A DNA stretch of 64,000 nucleotides from Limnochordaceae bacterium (GTDB taxonomy: Bacteria; Bacillota; Limnochordia; Limnochordales; Geochordaceae). Position numbers and translations under genes: made by a program. Positions 47,014 through 58,309 of this stretch are shown piece after piece. Within the stretch, counting starts at the first letter, position 1, and every line of letters starts with the position of its first letter. The stretch spans positions 62,001-126,000 of the forward strand of contig JADBKR010000005.1 of assembly GCA_014896295.1 (NCBI GenBank). The letters run 5' to 3'. The notes beneath the pieces were generated by a model, which did no database searches, was not told the DNA's origin, and saw nothing but the letters and a program-made list of their open reading frames with translations.

Positions 47014-47340
47014 CTATCCCTCCGCCGGTGCCGCAGTCTGCCCCTGGTCCTCGGCCGGCGCCTCGCGGCCCGCACCACGCCGGCGCTCCTGCCAGGCCCT
47101 CCACACTCCCGCCCGCTCCAGCAGCAGCTTGACCGACTCGGAGGGCTGGGCTCCCTTACTCAGCCACTCCAACGTCTGCTCCACGTCCACCCGGACCTCC
47201 GGCGGCTCCCGCAGGGGGTTGTAGTGCCCGAGCTGCGCGACGTACCGCCCATCCCGCGCCGACCGGGAGTCGGCTACCACGATCCGATAAGAAGGCTGCT
47301 TCTTCGCTCCCATCCGCTTGAGACGAATCCTGACCGCCAA
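47014..47340 (-). CDS. rpsP: 30S ribosomal protein S16
   Basis: Early-assembling small-subunit protein. [43 protein letters not shown] is family-typical. The 108-residue length includes a ~20-residue Gly/Ala/Gln-rich tail beyond the normal end. It lies 52 nt downstream of ffh. Confidence 0.96.
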   Translation of the reverse strand: MAVRIRLKRMGAKKQPSYRIVVADSRSARDGRYVAQLGHYNPLREPPEVRVDVEQTLEWLSKGAQPSESVKLLLERAGVWRAWQERRRGAGREAPAEDQGQTAAPAEG

Positions 47341-47392
47341 CGCTCCTCCGACCTCCTTCGTGATGGATGCAAGCCCGATGGACCCTTCGGCC

Positions 47393-48733
<1,341 letters not shown>

Positions 48734-48751
48734 CGCCTGCCCCGCCTTTCC

Positions 48752-49165
48752 CTACAGCGCCTCGGCGATTTGCCGGAGCTGTCCGCAGAGCGCCTCCAGC
48801 TCCCGGACCACCTCGTCCTGCCCGAGCCGCCGGGCAGCCGCCTCGGCGCGGCGCGCCTGCGCGAGCGCCTCGTCCAGCAAGCGGCGCTGGCGCGTGTACC
48901 AGGCCGCCAGCCCGAGTCGCTGCTCGGCCTCGAGCAGCGTACGCTCGCTGCGCTGCAGCGCGTCGTGCACGGCCTGGCGGCTGACCCGTTCGTCGGAGGC
49001 GATCTCCGCCAGGGAGAGGTCCCGGTGGTAGTACAGCTCGAACAGCCGCCGCTGGTTGGGCGTCAACAACCCCCCGTAGATGTCGTACAGGAGCGAAAGC
49101 CACCCGACCCGGACGGCCCGGAGCCCCTCGAAGCCGTTCGCTTGCCGGCCCACCCGCAAGCTCAT
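48752..49165 (-). CDS. ylxM: YlxM-family helix-turn-helix protein
   Basis: A 137-residue DNA-binding protein of the YlxM/p13 family, always next to ffh or ftsY. The helix-turn-helix is LTPNQRRLFELYYHRDLSLAEIASDERVSRQAVHDALQRSERTLLEAE. It has an N-terminal ~18-residue extension before SLLYDIYGGLLT; a start further inside may be used. Suggested to modulate SRP expression. Confidence 0.9.
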   Translation of the reverse strand: MSLRVGRQANGFEGLRAVRVGWLSLLYDIYGGLLTPNQRRLFELYYHRDLSLAEIASDERVSRQAVHDALQRSERTLLEAEQRLGLAAWYTRQRRLLDEALAQARRAEAAARRLGQDEVVRELEALCGQLRQIAEAL

Positions 49166-49199
49166 GAGTCCTGTTAAGGATATCTCCTTTACAGCCTAG

Positions 49200-49228
49200 A
49201 CTATAGCGGGCGGGGCAGCCCCGGTCAA
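49200..49228 (-). promoter_or_regulatory. Sigma-A promoter of the ylxM-ffh-rpsP operon
   Basis: Minus strand TTGACC (49223-49228), 17-nt spacer, TATAGT (49200-49205). Each hexamer has 5 of 6 consensus bases. It lies 34 nt before the ylxM ATG. Just downstream AAGGA and TCCTT flank a GATA loop, which could fold close to the ribosome-binding region. Confidence 0.78.
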
Positions 49229-49243
49229 CGGCCAGGCGGGGAT

Positions 49244-50173
49244 TCAGGAAGACGGCGCCACGTCGAGGATCGCCTCGACGAACGCGGCAGGGTCGAACGG
49301 GCGCAGGTCATCGGGGTCCTCGCCGATGCCCACCAGCTTGAGCGGGAGATCGAGCTCCCGGACGATGGCGAAGGCGATGCCGCCGCGAGCCGTGCCGTCG
49401 AGCTTGGTCATGACCAGGCCGGTCACGGAGACCGCCTCGAGGAAGACGCGCGCTTGCTGGAGCCCGTTTTGTCCCGTGGTCGCGTCCAGCACCAGCAGCA
49501 CTTCGTCGGGAGCACGCCCGAGCGCCTTGGCGGTGACGCTGCGAACCTTGGATAGTTCCGCCATCAACTGGGACTTGGTGTGCAGGCGGCCGGCCGTGTC
49601 GATGATGACGGCGTCGGCCTTGCGGGCCTGAGCGGCTTTGACGCCGTCGAACGCCACCGAGGCAGGGTCCTGGCCCGGAGCTCCCCTCACCAGCTCGGCC
49701 CCCGCGCGCTGGGCCCACAGGGCCAGCTGGTCCTGGGCCGCGGCACGAAACGTGTCGGCCCCGACCAGGATGACCCGCTTGCCTTCCCGTCGCAGCCGCC
49801 ATGCGAGCTTGCCGGCGGTGGTCGTCTTCCCCGACCCGTTGACGCCCACCAAGAGAACCGCCCTGGGTGGCTCCTCGCCCCGGTCGTCGAGCTCCAAAGC
49901 GGCCGTATGGCGGGAGAGCTCTTCGACCAGGATGGTCGCCAGCAGGCGGCGAAGCTCCTGCGCCTCGCCGGGGAGCCTCCCGGCCTGCCGCAAGCGCCCC
50001 GTGATCTCGCAGGCGAGGCGCGGCCCGATGTCGGCCTCGATGAGGCTCTCTTCCAGGGCCTCCAGCATCTCGGCAGAGGCCCCGTGGCGCCGGACCAGCG
50101 AGTCGATGGTACTCACGAGGGCGTCGCGGGTGCGGCTCATCCCCTCCCGCATCCGCTGCCAGAGCGACACCAA
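49244..50173 (-). CDS. ftsY: Signal recognition particle receptor FtsY
   Basis: SRP docking GTPase, 309 residues, the short type without an acidic A domain. NG domain: IDSLVRRHGASAEMLEALEESLIEADIG, Walker A VGVNGSGKTTTAGKLAW, ILVGADTFRAAAQDQL, AVIIDTAGRLHTKSQLM, TKLDGTARGG and VGIGEDPDDLRPFDPAAFV. It follows smc by 31 nt. Confidence 0.96.
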   Translation of the reverse strand: MVSLWQRMREGMSRTRDALVSTIDSLVRRHGASAEMLEALEESLIEADIGPRLACEITGRLRQAGRLPGEAQELRRLLATILVEELSRHTAALELDDRGEEPPRAVLLVGVNGSGKTTTAGKLAWRLRREGKRVILVGADTFRAAAQDQLALWAQRAGAELVRGAPGQDPASVAFDGVKAAQARKADAVIIDTAGRLHTKSQLMAELSKVRSVTAKALGRAPDEVLLVLDATTGQNGLQQARVFLEAVSVTGLVMTKLDGTARGGIAFAIVRELDLPLKLVGIGEDPDDLRPFDPAAFVEAILDVAPSS

Positions 50174-50204
50174 GATGTACCCACTCCTTGCACGAGGCGC
50201 GCCC

Positions 50205-53200
50205 TTACGCCGGGGTCGCCTCCAGCTCGCCCCCCAGCACCCGCGGCACCTCGCCGAGCTTGAGCACCAGCAGCCGCGACAGCCCCTGCTCGTCCATCGT
50301 GACCCCGAACAACGACGAGGCCGCCTCCATGGTGCGCTGGCGGTGCGTGATGAACAGGATCTGGCGCCGGGCGGCCATGTCGCGCACCACCGAGAGCAGC
50401 CGCTCGAGGTTGGCCTCGTCGAGCGAGGCGTCCAGCTCGTCGAAGACGCACAGCGGCGAGGGCTTTACCTGCTGCAGCGCGAAGATGAAGGCCGCCGACA
50501 CCAGCGCCCGCTCGCCGCCCGAAAGCGCCACGATCGGCTGCGGCCGCTTGGCCGGTAACCGGACGTCGATCTGGACCCGGCTGTCGAGGGGATGGACCCC
50601 CTCCAGGCGAAGCCTGCCCTCGCCTCCCTCGAACAGCCGCCGGATCGTGGCGTCGAACGCCGCCGAGGCGGCGTCGAGCGCCTGCACCAGCCGGCGAGCG
50701 CTCAACTCGTCCAGCTCCTGCTGCCAGCGCGCCAGCCGCGCGAGGCTCGAGCGCACGTCGTCGTGGCCGGCCGAGCGTTGCTCGTACTCGGTGCGGGCCT
50801 CTTCGTACGCCTGGATGGCTTGCAGGTCCACCGGCCCCACCTGCTCGAGTTCCGCCTGCAGCTCCCGGCGGCGCTCCTCCAGCCGGGCGCGGGAGGCGGT
50901 GGCCAGTTCCTCGGAAAAGGGTACGACCGCCGCCGGATCGGTGACAGAGGCCCCCAGGTAGTGGCGCAGCTGTTCCATCGCCTGGCGCCACCGCTCTTGG
51001 GCCGTGACCAGCCCCCGATCCGCCCTCGCCATCGCCCCGGCGTGGGCTTCGACGGTGCGCTCCAGGTGCTCGGACTGCTGGCGGACCTCCTCCAGTTGCC
51101 GGCGCACGTCGGACAGCTGCTGGCGCAAGCGGTCGTGGTCTTCCTGGCCCTGGCCCAACCGGGCCTGCAGCGCGCGGACCTCCTCGGCGAGCTCCACCGA
51201 CAGGGCGTGAGCCCGCCCGGCTTCTTCCCGAGCCGCCTGCGACTCGGCCTCGCCTTGCTGCAGGCGCTGGCGCAGCCGCTCCAGCTCCTGCTCCAAGCGG
51301 CGAGCCTCCGCCGCGGCCACCCTCTCCTCGGCCCGCAGCGCCTCGAGCTCTTCCACGGCCCGGACGAGCCCGGCCTCCAGTTCCTGCCGCTTCTTCCGCA
51401 CGGCCTCGATGTCGGCGCTCAGAGCTCTCAGGCGCTCCCGGTGCTGCTGCTCCTGTTGCTGGTGCTGCAACAGGCGCGCCTTGAGCTCGTCCTGCGCGCG
51501 GGCGTGCTGGGAGGCCTCCGCCTCCCACCGGGCCCCCTGCGCCTCCAACAAGGCAGCCTCGCGCTGCAACCGGGTCTGCTCGGCGCCCAGCGCCTCCTGG
51601 CGTGCCCGAATGGCCTGGCTGCGGGCCTGCAGCTGCCCGACCTCGGCCTCGAGCGCCCGGGCCTGCTCTCCCAGTGCCTGCCACTTGCGGCGGGCCGCCT
51701 GCAGGGCCTCCTCCGACCGGTGGCGCAGCGCCACTGCCTGCTCGAGCTCCTCGCGCACCGCCCGCCACTCCCGCCGGCGCGCCAGGAGCTCCGAGCGGGA
51801 GTGTTCCCGGTGGCCGCCGCTGACCGGGCCCCCGGGCACCACGACCTCACCCCGGCGGGTGACGATCCGGGCCAGGCCGCCGCCCTGGCGCCCGGCCGAG
51901 ATGGCGTCGGAGAGGCTCTCCACCACCAGGACCCGGGCGGTCGCGTACTCCAGCGCGGGGCGCAGGGCCGGGCTCACGTCCAGGAGGTCGCAGGCGAGGC
52001 CGACCACCCCCGGCATGGCGGTGAGCCTGCGGGCCTCGGCCTCGTCCAGGCGCCTCACGCGCAGGAAGTCGAGGGGAAGCAACGTGATCCAGCCCTGCCT
52101 GCGCTCCCTCAGGTATTCGATGGCCTGGCGCGCCGCCTCGGCGCTGTCGACCACGACCGCCTCCACGAACGCCCCGAGCGCCGCCATGGCCGCCTCTTCC
52201 AGACCGTCGGGCACCTGGATCAGCTGCGCGAGCGGCCCGTGCACCGCCTCCCGCCACGGGGCCTTCGCCGCCATGATGGCCTTCACCCCGCGGGAGAACC
52301 CCTCCAGCTCCTCGAACGCCTGCTCGATAGCCCGCGCCCTGGCCGCCAGCCGGTCCGCCTCGGCCAGAGCGCGGTGCAGCCGTTCCTGCTCCGCCCGAAC
52401 CGCCTGCTCCGCCTGCACGAGGGCCCGGCGGGCCTCCTCGTGCTCGTGCCTGCGCCGGGCAAGGAGCTCCTCTCCCTCCGAGAGCTCCTGCTCCAGGTCC
52501 GAGAGCTCGGAGGCGAGCTCTTGCCGGCGAGCCGCGAGCTCCTCGAGGCGCCGGGCAAGCGCCTCTCGCTCCTTGTGTACGGACTGCTCGCGGCGGGAGG
52601 CGTCCAGCAGGTCATTGCGCGCTCTCGCCACCGACTCCAGGGCCTCGAGCAGAGCAGCCCGCTGCCCTTCGAGGGCCGCTTCCCGGGCGGACAGATCCCG
52701 GGTAGCGGCAGAAAGCTCCTGCTCGACGGCCTGGTGACGGGCCTCGGCCTCGGCGAGCGCCGCCGCCAGTTGCCGGCCCCGTGCCCGGCTCCTCGCCAGA
52801 TCCGCCTCGCGAGCCTCGATCTCGCGCCGCAGCTCCTCCATCTCGCGCTGCGCCCGCTCGAGCCTCTCGTGCGCCTGGAACTCCCGGTCCGAGGCCCTGG
52901 CCAGCTCGTGCTGCTTGTCGAAGAGCGACCGGCGAGCCGTCTCGGTCTCCCGGGCCTGCTCGTCGAGGGTGCGGTCGAGGCGCTCCTGCTCGGCGAGCAG
53001 GGCCTGCTGGCGGGTGCGCTGCTCTTGCAGGAGCGCCCGGGCCCGCTCCACCTGCGCGCGGGCGTGCTCGTGGGCGCTCGTCGCCTGCTCGAGCTGCGCC
53101 TTGGCCGCCACGGCCTCCCGGCGCACCAGCTCCGCCTCGACCTGCCGAAGGGCGGTCGACACCTCTTGAGCCCGGCGAGCCCTTGCGGCCTGCCGCTCGA

Positions 53201-53813
53201 GGAACGCCACGTGCCGCCCCATCTCCGCCAGCACCGCCTGGGCCCTGTCCATCTCCTGCAGCGCCCGATCCCTGGCCAGCCGGGCGAGCAGGGCGACGTG
53301 GCGATACCTGGCGATGCCGGCCACCTCGTCGAGGGCCGCCCGCCGCTCGTCGCCGCCGCTGACCGCCAGCGTCTCCGCCGTGCCCTGGGACACGAGCACG
53401 TGCGAGCGGGCGCCGAAGTTGGCCCGGGCGAGGAGATCCTGGATGTCGCGCAGCCGGCACGGCACGCCGTTGATGGCGAAGAAACTCTGCCCGGAGCGGT
53501 ACGCGCGCCGGGTCAGCGCCACCTCGTGGTGCGGCAGGCCGAGCGCCCCGTCCGTATTGTCGAACGTCAGGACGACCTCGGCCATGCCCAGCGGGCGCAC
53601 GTCCTTGGTCCCGCCGAAGATGATGTCTTCCGTGCGGCCGCCCCGCAACGAGCGGGCGCTGGGCTCGCCCAGCGCCCATCGAATGGCGTCGAGCAGGTTG
53701 CTCTTGCCGCAACCGTTGGGCCCGACGATGGCGTTGAGGCCTTGCTCCAGTTCGACGCTGACCCGGCGACCGAAGGACTTGAATCCGTAAAGGTCCAGCC
53801 GCTTCAAGTACAC
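50205..53813 (-). CDS. smc: Chromosome segregation protein SMC
   Basis: Condensin ATPase, about 1202 residues. Walker A is in the head at LNAIVGPNGCGKSNLLDAIRWALGE (residue ~35). Long coiled coils flank a hinge near residues ~510-640 (GFSRGVKAIMAAK; RRGEVVVPGGPVSGG). The C-terminal head has the signature IVALSGGERALVSAAFIFALQQ and Walker B CVFDELDASLDEANLERL. The usual DEVDAAL reads DELDASL, a mild variant. GTG at 53813 is chosen because it begins YLKRLDLYGFKSFG; no strong ribosome-binding site precedes it. Complete. Confidence 0.95.
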   Translation of the reverse strand: MYLKRLDLYGFKSFGRRVSVELEQGLNAIVGPNGCGKSNLLDAIRWALGEPSARSLRGGRTEDIIFGGTKDVRPLGMAEVVLTFDNTDGALGLPHHEVALTRRAYRSGQSFFAINGVPCRLRDIQDLLARANFGARSHVLVSQGTAETLAVSGGDERRAALDEVAGIARYRHVALLARLARDRALQEMDRAQAVLAEMGRHVAFLERQAARARRAQEVSTALRQVEAELVRREAVAAKAQLEQATSAHEHARAQVERARALLQEQRTRQQALLAEQERLDRTLDEQARETETARRSLFDKQHELARASDREFQAHERLERAQREMEELRREIEAREADLARSRARGRQLAAALAEAEARHQAVEQELSAATRDLSAREAALEGQRAALLEALESVARARNDLLDASRREQSVHKEREALARRLEELAARRQELASELSDLEQELSEGEELLARRRHEHEEARRALVQAEQAVRAEQERLHRALAEADRLAARARAIEQAFEELEGFSRGVKAIMAAKAPWREAVHGPLAQLIQVPDGLEEAAMAALGAFVEAVVVDSAEAARQAIEYLRERRQGWITLLPLDFLRVRRLDEAEARRLTAMPGVVGLACDLLDVSPALRPALEYATARVLVVESLSDAISAGRQGGGLARIVTRRGEVVVPGGPVSGGHREHSRSELLARRREWRAVREELEQAVALRHRSEEALQAARRKWQALGEQARALEAEVGQLQARSQAIRARQEALGAEQTRLQREAALLEAQGARWEAEASQHARAQDELKARLLQHQQQEQQHRERLRALSADIEAVRKKRQELEAGLVRAVEELEALRAEERVAAAEARRLEQELERLRQRLQQGEAESQAAREEAGRAHALSVELAEEVRALQARLGQGQEDHDRLRQQLSDVRRQLEEVRQQSEHLERTVEAHAGAMARADRGLVTAQERWRQAMEQLRHYLGASVTDPAAVVPFSEELATASRARLEERRRELQAELEQVGPVDLQAIQAYEEARTEYEQRSAGHDDVRSSLARLARWQQELDELSARRLVQALDAASAAFDATIRRLFEGGEGRLRLEGVHPLDSRVQIDVRLPAKRPQPIVALSGGERALVSAAFIFALQQVKPSPLCVFDELDASLDEANLERLLSVVRDMAARRQILFITHRQRTMEAASSLFGVTMDEQGLSRLLVLKLGEVPRVLGGELEATPA

Positions 53814-53847
53814 GGCCTGTGTGACGGCGCGATCCCCGGCGCCCCGC

Positions 53848-54108
53848 TCACCTGGGCTCCACGATGAACCGGATGGCCGTCCGCTCCTCGCCGTCGATCT
53901 CGATCTCCGCGAAAGCCGGGATGCACACCAGGTCGATGCCGTTGGGCGCCACGAAACCCCGGGTGATGGCAATGGCCTTGACGGCCTGGTTGACGGCGCC
54001 GGCGCCGACCGCCTGTACTTCCGCCGAACCCTTCTCCCGCAACACCGCTGCGAGCGCACCGGCCACGGACTTGGGCTTAGAATTGGCTGAAACCTTCAGG
54101 ACATCCAT
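53848..54108 (-). CDS. spoVS: Stage V sporulation protein S
   Basis: An 86-residue Alba-like protein needed for normal spore coat/septation timing in Bacillus. MDVLKVSANSKPKSVAGALAAVLREKGSAEVQAVGAGAVNQAVKAIAITRGFVAPNGIDLVCIPAFAEIEIDGEERTAIRFIVEPR is close to the family across its length. It stands between smc and rnc with a ~125-nt upstream spacer that holds a sigma-H-like promoter. SpoVS also occurs in some non-sporulating bacteria, so its presence alone does not prove sporulation. Confidence 0.95.
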   Translation of the reverse strand: MDVLKVSANSKPKSVAGALAAVLREKGSAEVQAVGAGAVNQAVKAIAITRGFVAPNGIDLVCIPAFAEIEIDGEERTAIRFIVEPR

Positions 54109-54202
54109 GCCCCAACGCCTCCTTCAACGCAAGGCCCGGCGGTAGTTTCGCCTGCCACGGGGTCGACGGCGACGGGTGGGACGCATCTTTCCAGTGCTAA
54201 TA

Positions 54203-54231
54203 GTATTCAGCCGGTACGCCCGATCTCCTCT
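54203..54231 (-). promoter_or_regulatory. Candidate sigma-H promoter of spoVS
   Basis: Minus strand AGAGGAGAT (54223-54231) and GCTGAATAC (54203-54211) are 11 nt apart. The Bacillus sigma-H consensus is RNAGGAWWW, 11-12 nt, RNNGAATWW; each element differs at one position. Transcription would begin ~90 nt before spoVS. spoVS is a known sigma-H gene in Bacillus subtilis, which supports the call. Confidence 0.6.
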
Positions 54232-54235
54232 GGTC

Positions 54236-54945
54236 TCAAAGGACTTGTGACGGCCCGGCGCGCAGCCGCTCGAGCACCAGGCGGGCCGCCGCCTCTTCCG
54301 CGGCCTGCCGGGAATGGCCTTGCGCCCGCACCGTCACGTCCGGCGGGCAGCGGAGTTCGACGGTGAACCGCCGCTGGTGGGGCGGCCCCTCCATCTCCAC
54401 CACACGGTATTCGGGAGCGGGCCGGTTGAGCTTGGCCAGAAGCTCCTGCAGCGCTCCCTTTGGGTTGGCCTGCGAAGGCGGGCGCACCAGGCGCAACGCG
54501 TCCGGGAGGCACCGTTCCAGGCTCGAACGGGCCGCCTCCCATCCGCCGTCCACGAAGATCGCGCCCACGACGGCCTCGAACGCCCCTGCCAGCACCCGCT
54601 CGTGCTCCCGCGCTCCCTGCACCTGGGCTCCCTTGCCCAGGAGCAGCCGCTCGTCGATGCGGTACCGGCGGGCCAGGCTCGCCAGCGTGGGCCCCCGCAC
54701 CAGCTGGGCGCGAAGGCGCGTCAGCTCCCCTTCCGGCCAGTCGGGGAACTCCCGGAAGAGCCAGGCGCTGACCACCAACCCCACGACGGCGTCGCCCAAG
54801 AACTCCAGGCGCTCGTTGTGCTGTCCTGCGGCCGCGGGGTGCTCCGCTCCCACGGAGCGATGGGTCAGCGCCCGCCGGAGCAGCGCCGGATCCGCGAACC
54901 GGTGCCCCAGGGCCTCGCCGTCCCCGTCCCGCGGGGCCCTCCCAT
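54236..54945 (-). CDS. rnc: Ribonuclease III (apparent frameshift near start)
   Basis: Double-strand-specific RNase for rRNA and mRNA. The catalytic domain shows LLRRALTHRS, NERLEFLGDAVVGLV, GKGAQVQGAREHERVLAGAFEAVVGAIFVDGG; the C-terminal dsRBD has PKGALQELLAKLN and HSRQAAEEAAARLVLERL. An ATG at 54945 starts MGGP, but the catalytic frame is offset by one. Adding a C to the C4 run at 54933-54936 gives MGGPPRDGDGEALGHRF and connects the two. The core reading frame from 54853 downward is unbroken. Confidence 0.9.
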
Positions 54946-54952
54946 GATCCGC

Positions 54953-56209
54953 TCAGGCCGCCTCCTGGTAGCGCCGGAATACCAGCACGGCGTTGTGCCC
55001 CCCGAATCCGAACGAGTTGGACAAAGCCACGTCGACGTGGGCTGGCCGGGCCTTGTGGGGCACGTAATCGAGGTCGCAGCGGGGGTCGGGATGATCCAGG
55101 TTGATGGTCGGCGGGAGGACGCCGCGCTCGATGGCCAGCACCGTGGCGATGGCCTCCACCCCGCCGGCGGCGCCGAGCAGGTGCCCCGTCATGGACTTCG
55201 TCGAGCTGACCGCCAGGCGGTACGCGTAGTCGGCGAAGACCCGCTTGATCGCCACGGTCTCGTACCAATCGTTGTACTCGGTGGACGTCCCGTGGGCGTT
55301 GATGTACCCCACGTCGGTGGGGGCGACGCCGGCATCCTGGAGCGCGAGCTCCATCGCGCGGGCGGCTCCTCGCCCCTCGGGGGCGGGCTGGGTGATGTGG
55401 TAGGCGTCGCCCGTTGCCCCGTATCCGATCACTTCCGCGTGGATGCGGGCCTTTCGGGCCAGAGCGTGTTCGAGCGCTTCGAGCACCACGATCCCGGCCC
55501 CTTCCCCCATCACGAAGCCGTCCCGATCCCGGTCGAACGGCCGGCTGGCCCGCTCCGGCTCGTCGTTGCGCGTCGACAGGCTGCGGGCGGCGGAGAAGGA
55601 CGCGATGGCAAATGGCGTGATGGCGGCCTCCGACCCGCCCGCGAGGATGAGGTCGGCGTCTCCCCGCTGGATGATCCGGAAGGCGTCCCCGATGGCGTCG
55701 GCCCCCGAGGCGCACGCCGAAACGGTGCACCGGTTGGGCCCCTCCGCTCCGAACCGGATGGAGACCATGCCCGCCGCCATGTTGGAGATCATCATCGGCA
55801 CGGTGAAGGGGCTGACCCGATCCGGCCCCTTCTCGATGAGGGTGCGAAAGCTGGACTCCCAGGTCTCCATGCCGCCGATGCCGCTGCCGATGACCACGCC
55901 CGCACCCGGCCCCAGCGGGCGGTCGGGATCCAGGCCGGCGTCCTCCACCGCCATCACCGAAGCGGCGATCGCCATCTGGATGAAGCGGTCGGAGCGACGG
56001 GCCTCCTTGCGGTCCATGTACCGGGTCGGCTCGAAGTCTCGCACCTCGCCGGCGATGCGGCAGTCCAGCCCCGAAGGGTCGAAGCGGGTGATCGGCCCGA
56101 CACCCGGCCGCCCTTCGACCAGAGCGGCCCAGAACGTCTCGAGCCCGGTCCCTATCGGCGACACCACGCCCATGCCGGTCACGACGACGCGGCGGCTACC
56201 TCGTCGCAC
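54953..56209 (-). CDS. fabF: Beta-ketoacyl-ACP synthase II
   Basis: Chain-elongating condensing enzyme. About 418 residues with the active-site Cys166 in [13 protein letters not shown] and His in [11 protein letters not shown] and [16 protein letters not shown] at 56209, preceded by GGGGGG. The order fabF-acpP-fabG-fabD-fabH-plsX-fapR is conserved; rnc follows by 8 nt. Confidence 0.96.
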   Translation of the reverse strand: MRRGSRRVVVTGMGVVSPIGTGLETFWAALVEGRPGVGPITRFDPSGLDCRIAGEVRDFEPTRYMDRKEARRSDRFIQMAIAASVMAVEDAGLDPDRPLGPGAGVVIGSGIGGMETWESSFRTLIEKGPDRVSPFTVPMMISNMAAGMVSIRFGAEGPNRCTVSACASGADAIGDAFRIIQRGDADLILAGGSEAAITPFAIASFSAARSLSTRNDEPERASRPFDRDRDGFVMGEGAGIVVLEALEHALARKARIHAEVIGYGATGDAYHITQPAPEGRGAARAMELALQDAGVAPTDVGYINAHGTSTEYNDWYETVAIKRVFADYAYRLAVSSTKSMTGHLLGAAGGVEAIATVLAIERGVLPPTINLDHPDPRCDLDYVPHKARPAHVDVALSNSFGFGGHNAVLVFRRYQEAA

Positions 56210-56241
56210 GGTGACCCCCCTTTGCCACCTGCAACGACTCG

Positions 56242-56475
56242 TTACTCCTGGCGAGACTGGATGTACTTGACCGCATCCCCGACCGTGCTGATCTTCTCGG
56301 CGTCCTCGTCGGGGATCTCGAGGCCGAACGCCTCCTCGAACGCCATGATGAGCTCCACGATGTCCAGGGAATCGGCTCCCAGATCGTCGACGAACGACGC
56401 CTCGGGGGTCACCTCGGATTCGTCCACGCTCAACTGCTCGACGATGATCGACTTGACCTTCTCGAAGACGTCCAT
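56242..56475 (-). CDS. acpP: Acyl carrier protein
   Basis: A 77-residue carrier of the growing acyl chain. The phosphopantetheine Ser36 is in [31 protein letters not shown]. The ATG at 56475 has AGGAGGGGAAGG upstream. Highly acidic as expected. Complete. Confidence 0.97.
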   Translation of the reverse strand: MDVFEKVKSIIVEQLSVDESEVTPEASFVDDLGADSLDIVELIMAFEEAFGLEIPDEDAEKISTVGDAVKYIQSRQE

Positions 56476-56573
56476 ACCGGTGTGGCCTTCCCCTCCTGAG
56501 ATGAATGGGAACGCGAGCACGTCGCACCCCTGCCGCCGGGCGTGGAACACCGGCCCGGCCGAAGCCGCCGCCC

Positions 56574-57320
56574 TTACCCTGCCATGGTCAGCCCCCCGTC
56601 CAGCACCAGCACGTGGCCCGTCACATAAGACGCCTCATCGGAGGCCAGGAACGCAACCGCCCAGGCGACCTCTTCCGGCCGGCCCAGACGCCCCATGGGA
56701 ATCTGGGAGGCCAGCGCCCCTTCCTTGGCGCTCATGCGCGCCGTCATCTCCGTTTCGATGAACCCTGGAGCGACGGCGTTGACCGTGATGCCCCGGGACG
56801 CCACCTCCCGGGCGAGGCTCTTGGTGAACCCGACGATGGCCGCCTTCGACGCCGCGTAGTTGCACTGGCCCGGGTTGCCGACGAGACCGGCCACGGAGGA
56901 GAGGTTGACGATGCGCCCGTAGCGCTGGCGGAGCATGGGACGCAGGGCGGCGCGGCTCATGCGGTATACGCCTTTGAGGTTGGTGTCGAGTACGGTGTCC
57001 CAGTCTTCGTCGTTCATGCGCAACAGCAGTGTATCCCGTGTGATGCCGGCGTTGTTGACCAGGACATCCAGACGCCCGAATCGCTCGAGGGACCGCTCTA
57101 CCAGGCGCTCGGCCGTATCCGGCCTGGTGACGTCCCCCTCCCACCCGGCCACCTCGCCACCCGTCTCCGAGGCGATACGCTGCGCCGCTTGCTCAGCGGC
57201 CTCTGCATGGCGGCTCGTCACGACGACCCTGGCACCTTGTGAGGCCAGTAACCGAGCGATGGCGTAGCCTATCCCACGACTCGCGCCCGTGACGATGGCA
57301 GTCCGGCCGGCCAGAGTCAT
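56574..57320 (-). CDS. fabG: 3-oxoacyl-ACP reductase
   Basis: NADPH-dependent short-chain dehydrogenase, 248 residues. The cofactor motif is TGASRGIG (residues 11-18) and NNAG is at 89-92. The catalytic triad is Ser142, Tyr155 and Lys159 in [23 protein letters not shown]. The ATG at 57320 overlaps the fabD stop by 4 nt. Normal length. Confidence 0.96.
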   Translation of the reverse strand: MTLAGRTAIVTGASRGIGYAIARLLASQGARVVVTSRHAEAAEQAAQRIASETGGEVAGWEGDVTRPDTAERLVERSLERFGRLDVLVNNAGITRDTLLLRMNDEDWDTVLDTNLKGVYRMSRAALRPMLRQRYGRIVNLSSVAGLVGNPGQCNYAASKAAIVGFTKSLAREVASRGITVNAVAPGFIETEMTARMSAKEGALASQIPMGRLGRPEEVAWAVAFLASDEASYVTGHVLVLDGGLTMAG

Positions 57321-58309
57321 ATTAGTCCATCCCCTTTCAGCCGCGCAAGCGCCGCATCCAACGACGGCGGGTCCTGCACGCTCAAGGCCACGGCGTCGGG
57401 CAGCGTGCGGCGGACCATGCCCGTGAGCGCCTTGCCCGGGCCGATCTCCACGAAGTGCGACACCCCCATCGCGGCCATCGCCCGCAAAGCGCCCGCCCAC
57501 CGCACCGGCGAGGTGACCTGAGCCACCAAGAGCTCCTGCATCGCACGGGCGTTGCCGGGCATGGGGCGGGCCGTGACGTTGGCCACCACCGGGAAGGCAG
57601 GCGCCTGCATGGGCGCGCGCTCGAGCACGGGTGCGAAGGTCTTGGCCGCCGGGGCCATGAAGGGCGAGTGGAAGGGCCCGCTCACCGGCAGCGGCACGTA
57701 CCGGCCGCCCGCCCGCATAGCCGCCTCCCGTACCTCGTCCAGGGCCTCGACGAGCCCCGAGACCACCACTTGCCCGGGAGCGTTGAAGTTGGCCGCCACC
57801 ACGGAGGCGGGAGCCGGCTCACCGGAAAGGGGGCGCCGGCGCCGGGATACCTCTTCGCAGATCGCCTCGACGGCCTCGTCTTCGAGCCCAATCACGGCCC
57901 CCATCGAACCCCTGCCGCCCGGCAGGGCTGCCTCCATGGCCTCGGCTCTCGCCCGCACCACCGCGAGGGCCGCTTCGAACGGCATCGCTCCGGCTGCGAC
58001 GAGAGCGGTGTACTCTCCCAGCGAGTGGCCGGCCGCCGCCGCAGGGGTACGCCCCGCCTCCCGGCGGAAGACCTCCCACAGGGCCACGCTGACCGCGAGC
58101 ACTGCGGGCTGCGTGTATACGGTCTGCCGCAAGAGCTCCTCCGGCCCCTCCCGGCAAACCTTCCACAGGCCGGGAAACACCCGCTCGGCCGCCTGCATCA
58201 CCTGCGCTGCCGCGGGGAACGCCTCCACCATGGCGCCTCCCATGCCGACGGCCTGGGCGCCCTGCCCCGGGAAGAGTACCGCGAACGCGCCTCGGCGACT
58301 CGCGGTCAC
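57317..58309 (-). CDS. fabD: Malonyl-CoA-ACP transacylase
   Basis: Loads malonyl groups onto ACP. About 330 residues: FPGQGAQAVGMG, the nucleophile Ser96 in GHSLGEYTALVAAGAM, and FNAPGQVVVSG, SGPFHSPFM and VEIGPGKALTGM. GTG at 58309 overlaps the fabH stop (GTGA). Complete. Confidence 0.96.
   Translation of the reverse strand: MTASRRGAFAVLFPGQGAQAVGMGGAMVEAFPAAAQVMQAAERVFPGLWKVCREGPEELLRQTVYTQPAVLAVSVALWEVFRREAGRTPAAAAGHSLGEYTALVAAGAMPFEAALAVVRARAEAMEAALPGGRGSMGAVIGLEDEAVEAICEEVSRRRRPLSGEPAPASVVAANFNAPGQVVVSGLVEALDEVREAAMRAGGRYVPLPVSGPFHSPFMAPAAKTFAPVLERAPMQAPAFPVVANVTARPMPGNARAMQELLVAQVTSPVRWAGALRAMAAMGVSHFVEIGPGKALTGMVRRTLPDAVALSVQDPPSLDAALARLKGDGLI

Noticed and set aside
50592-53867. Plus-strand open frame of about 1,090 codons opposite smc
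   Set aside because: Antisense shadow of a coiled-coil gene; the Leu/Gln/His-rich composition reflects codon complementarity.
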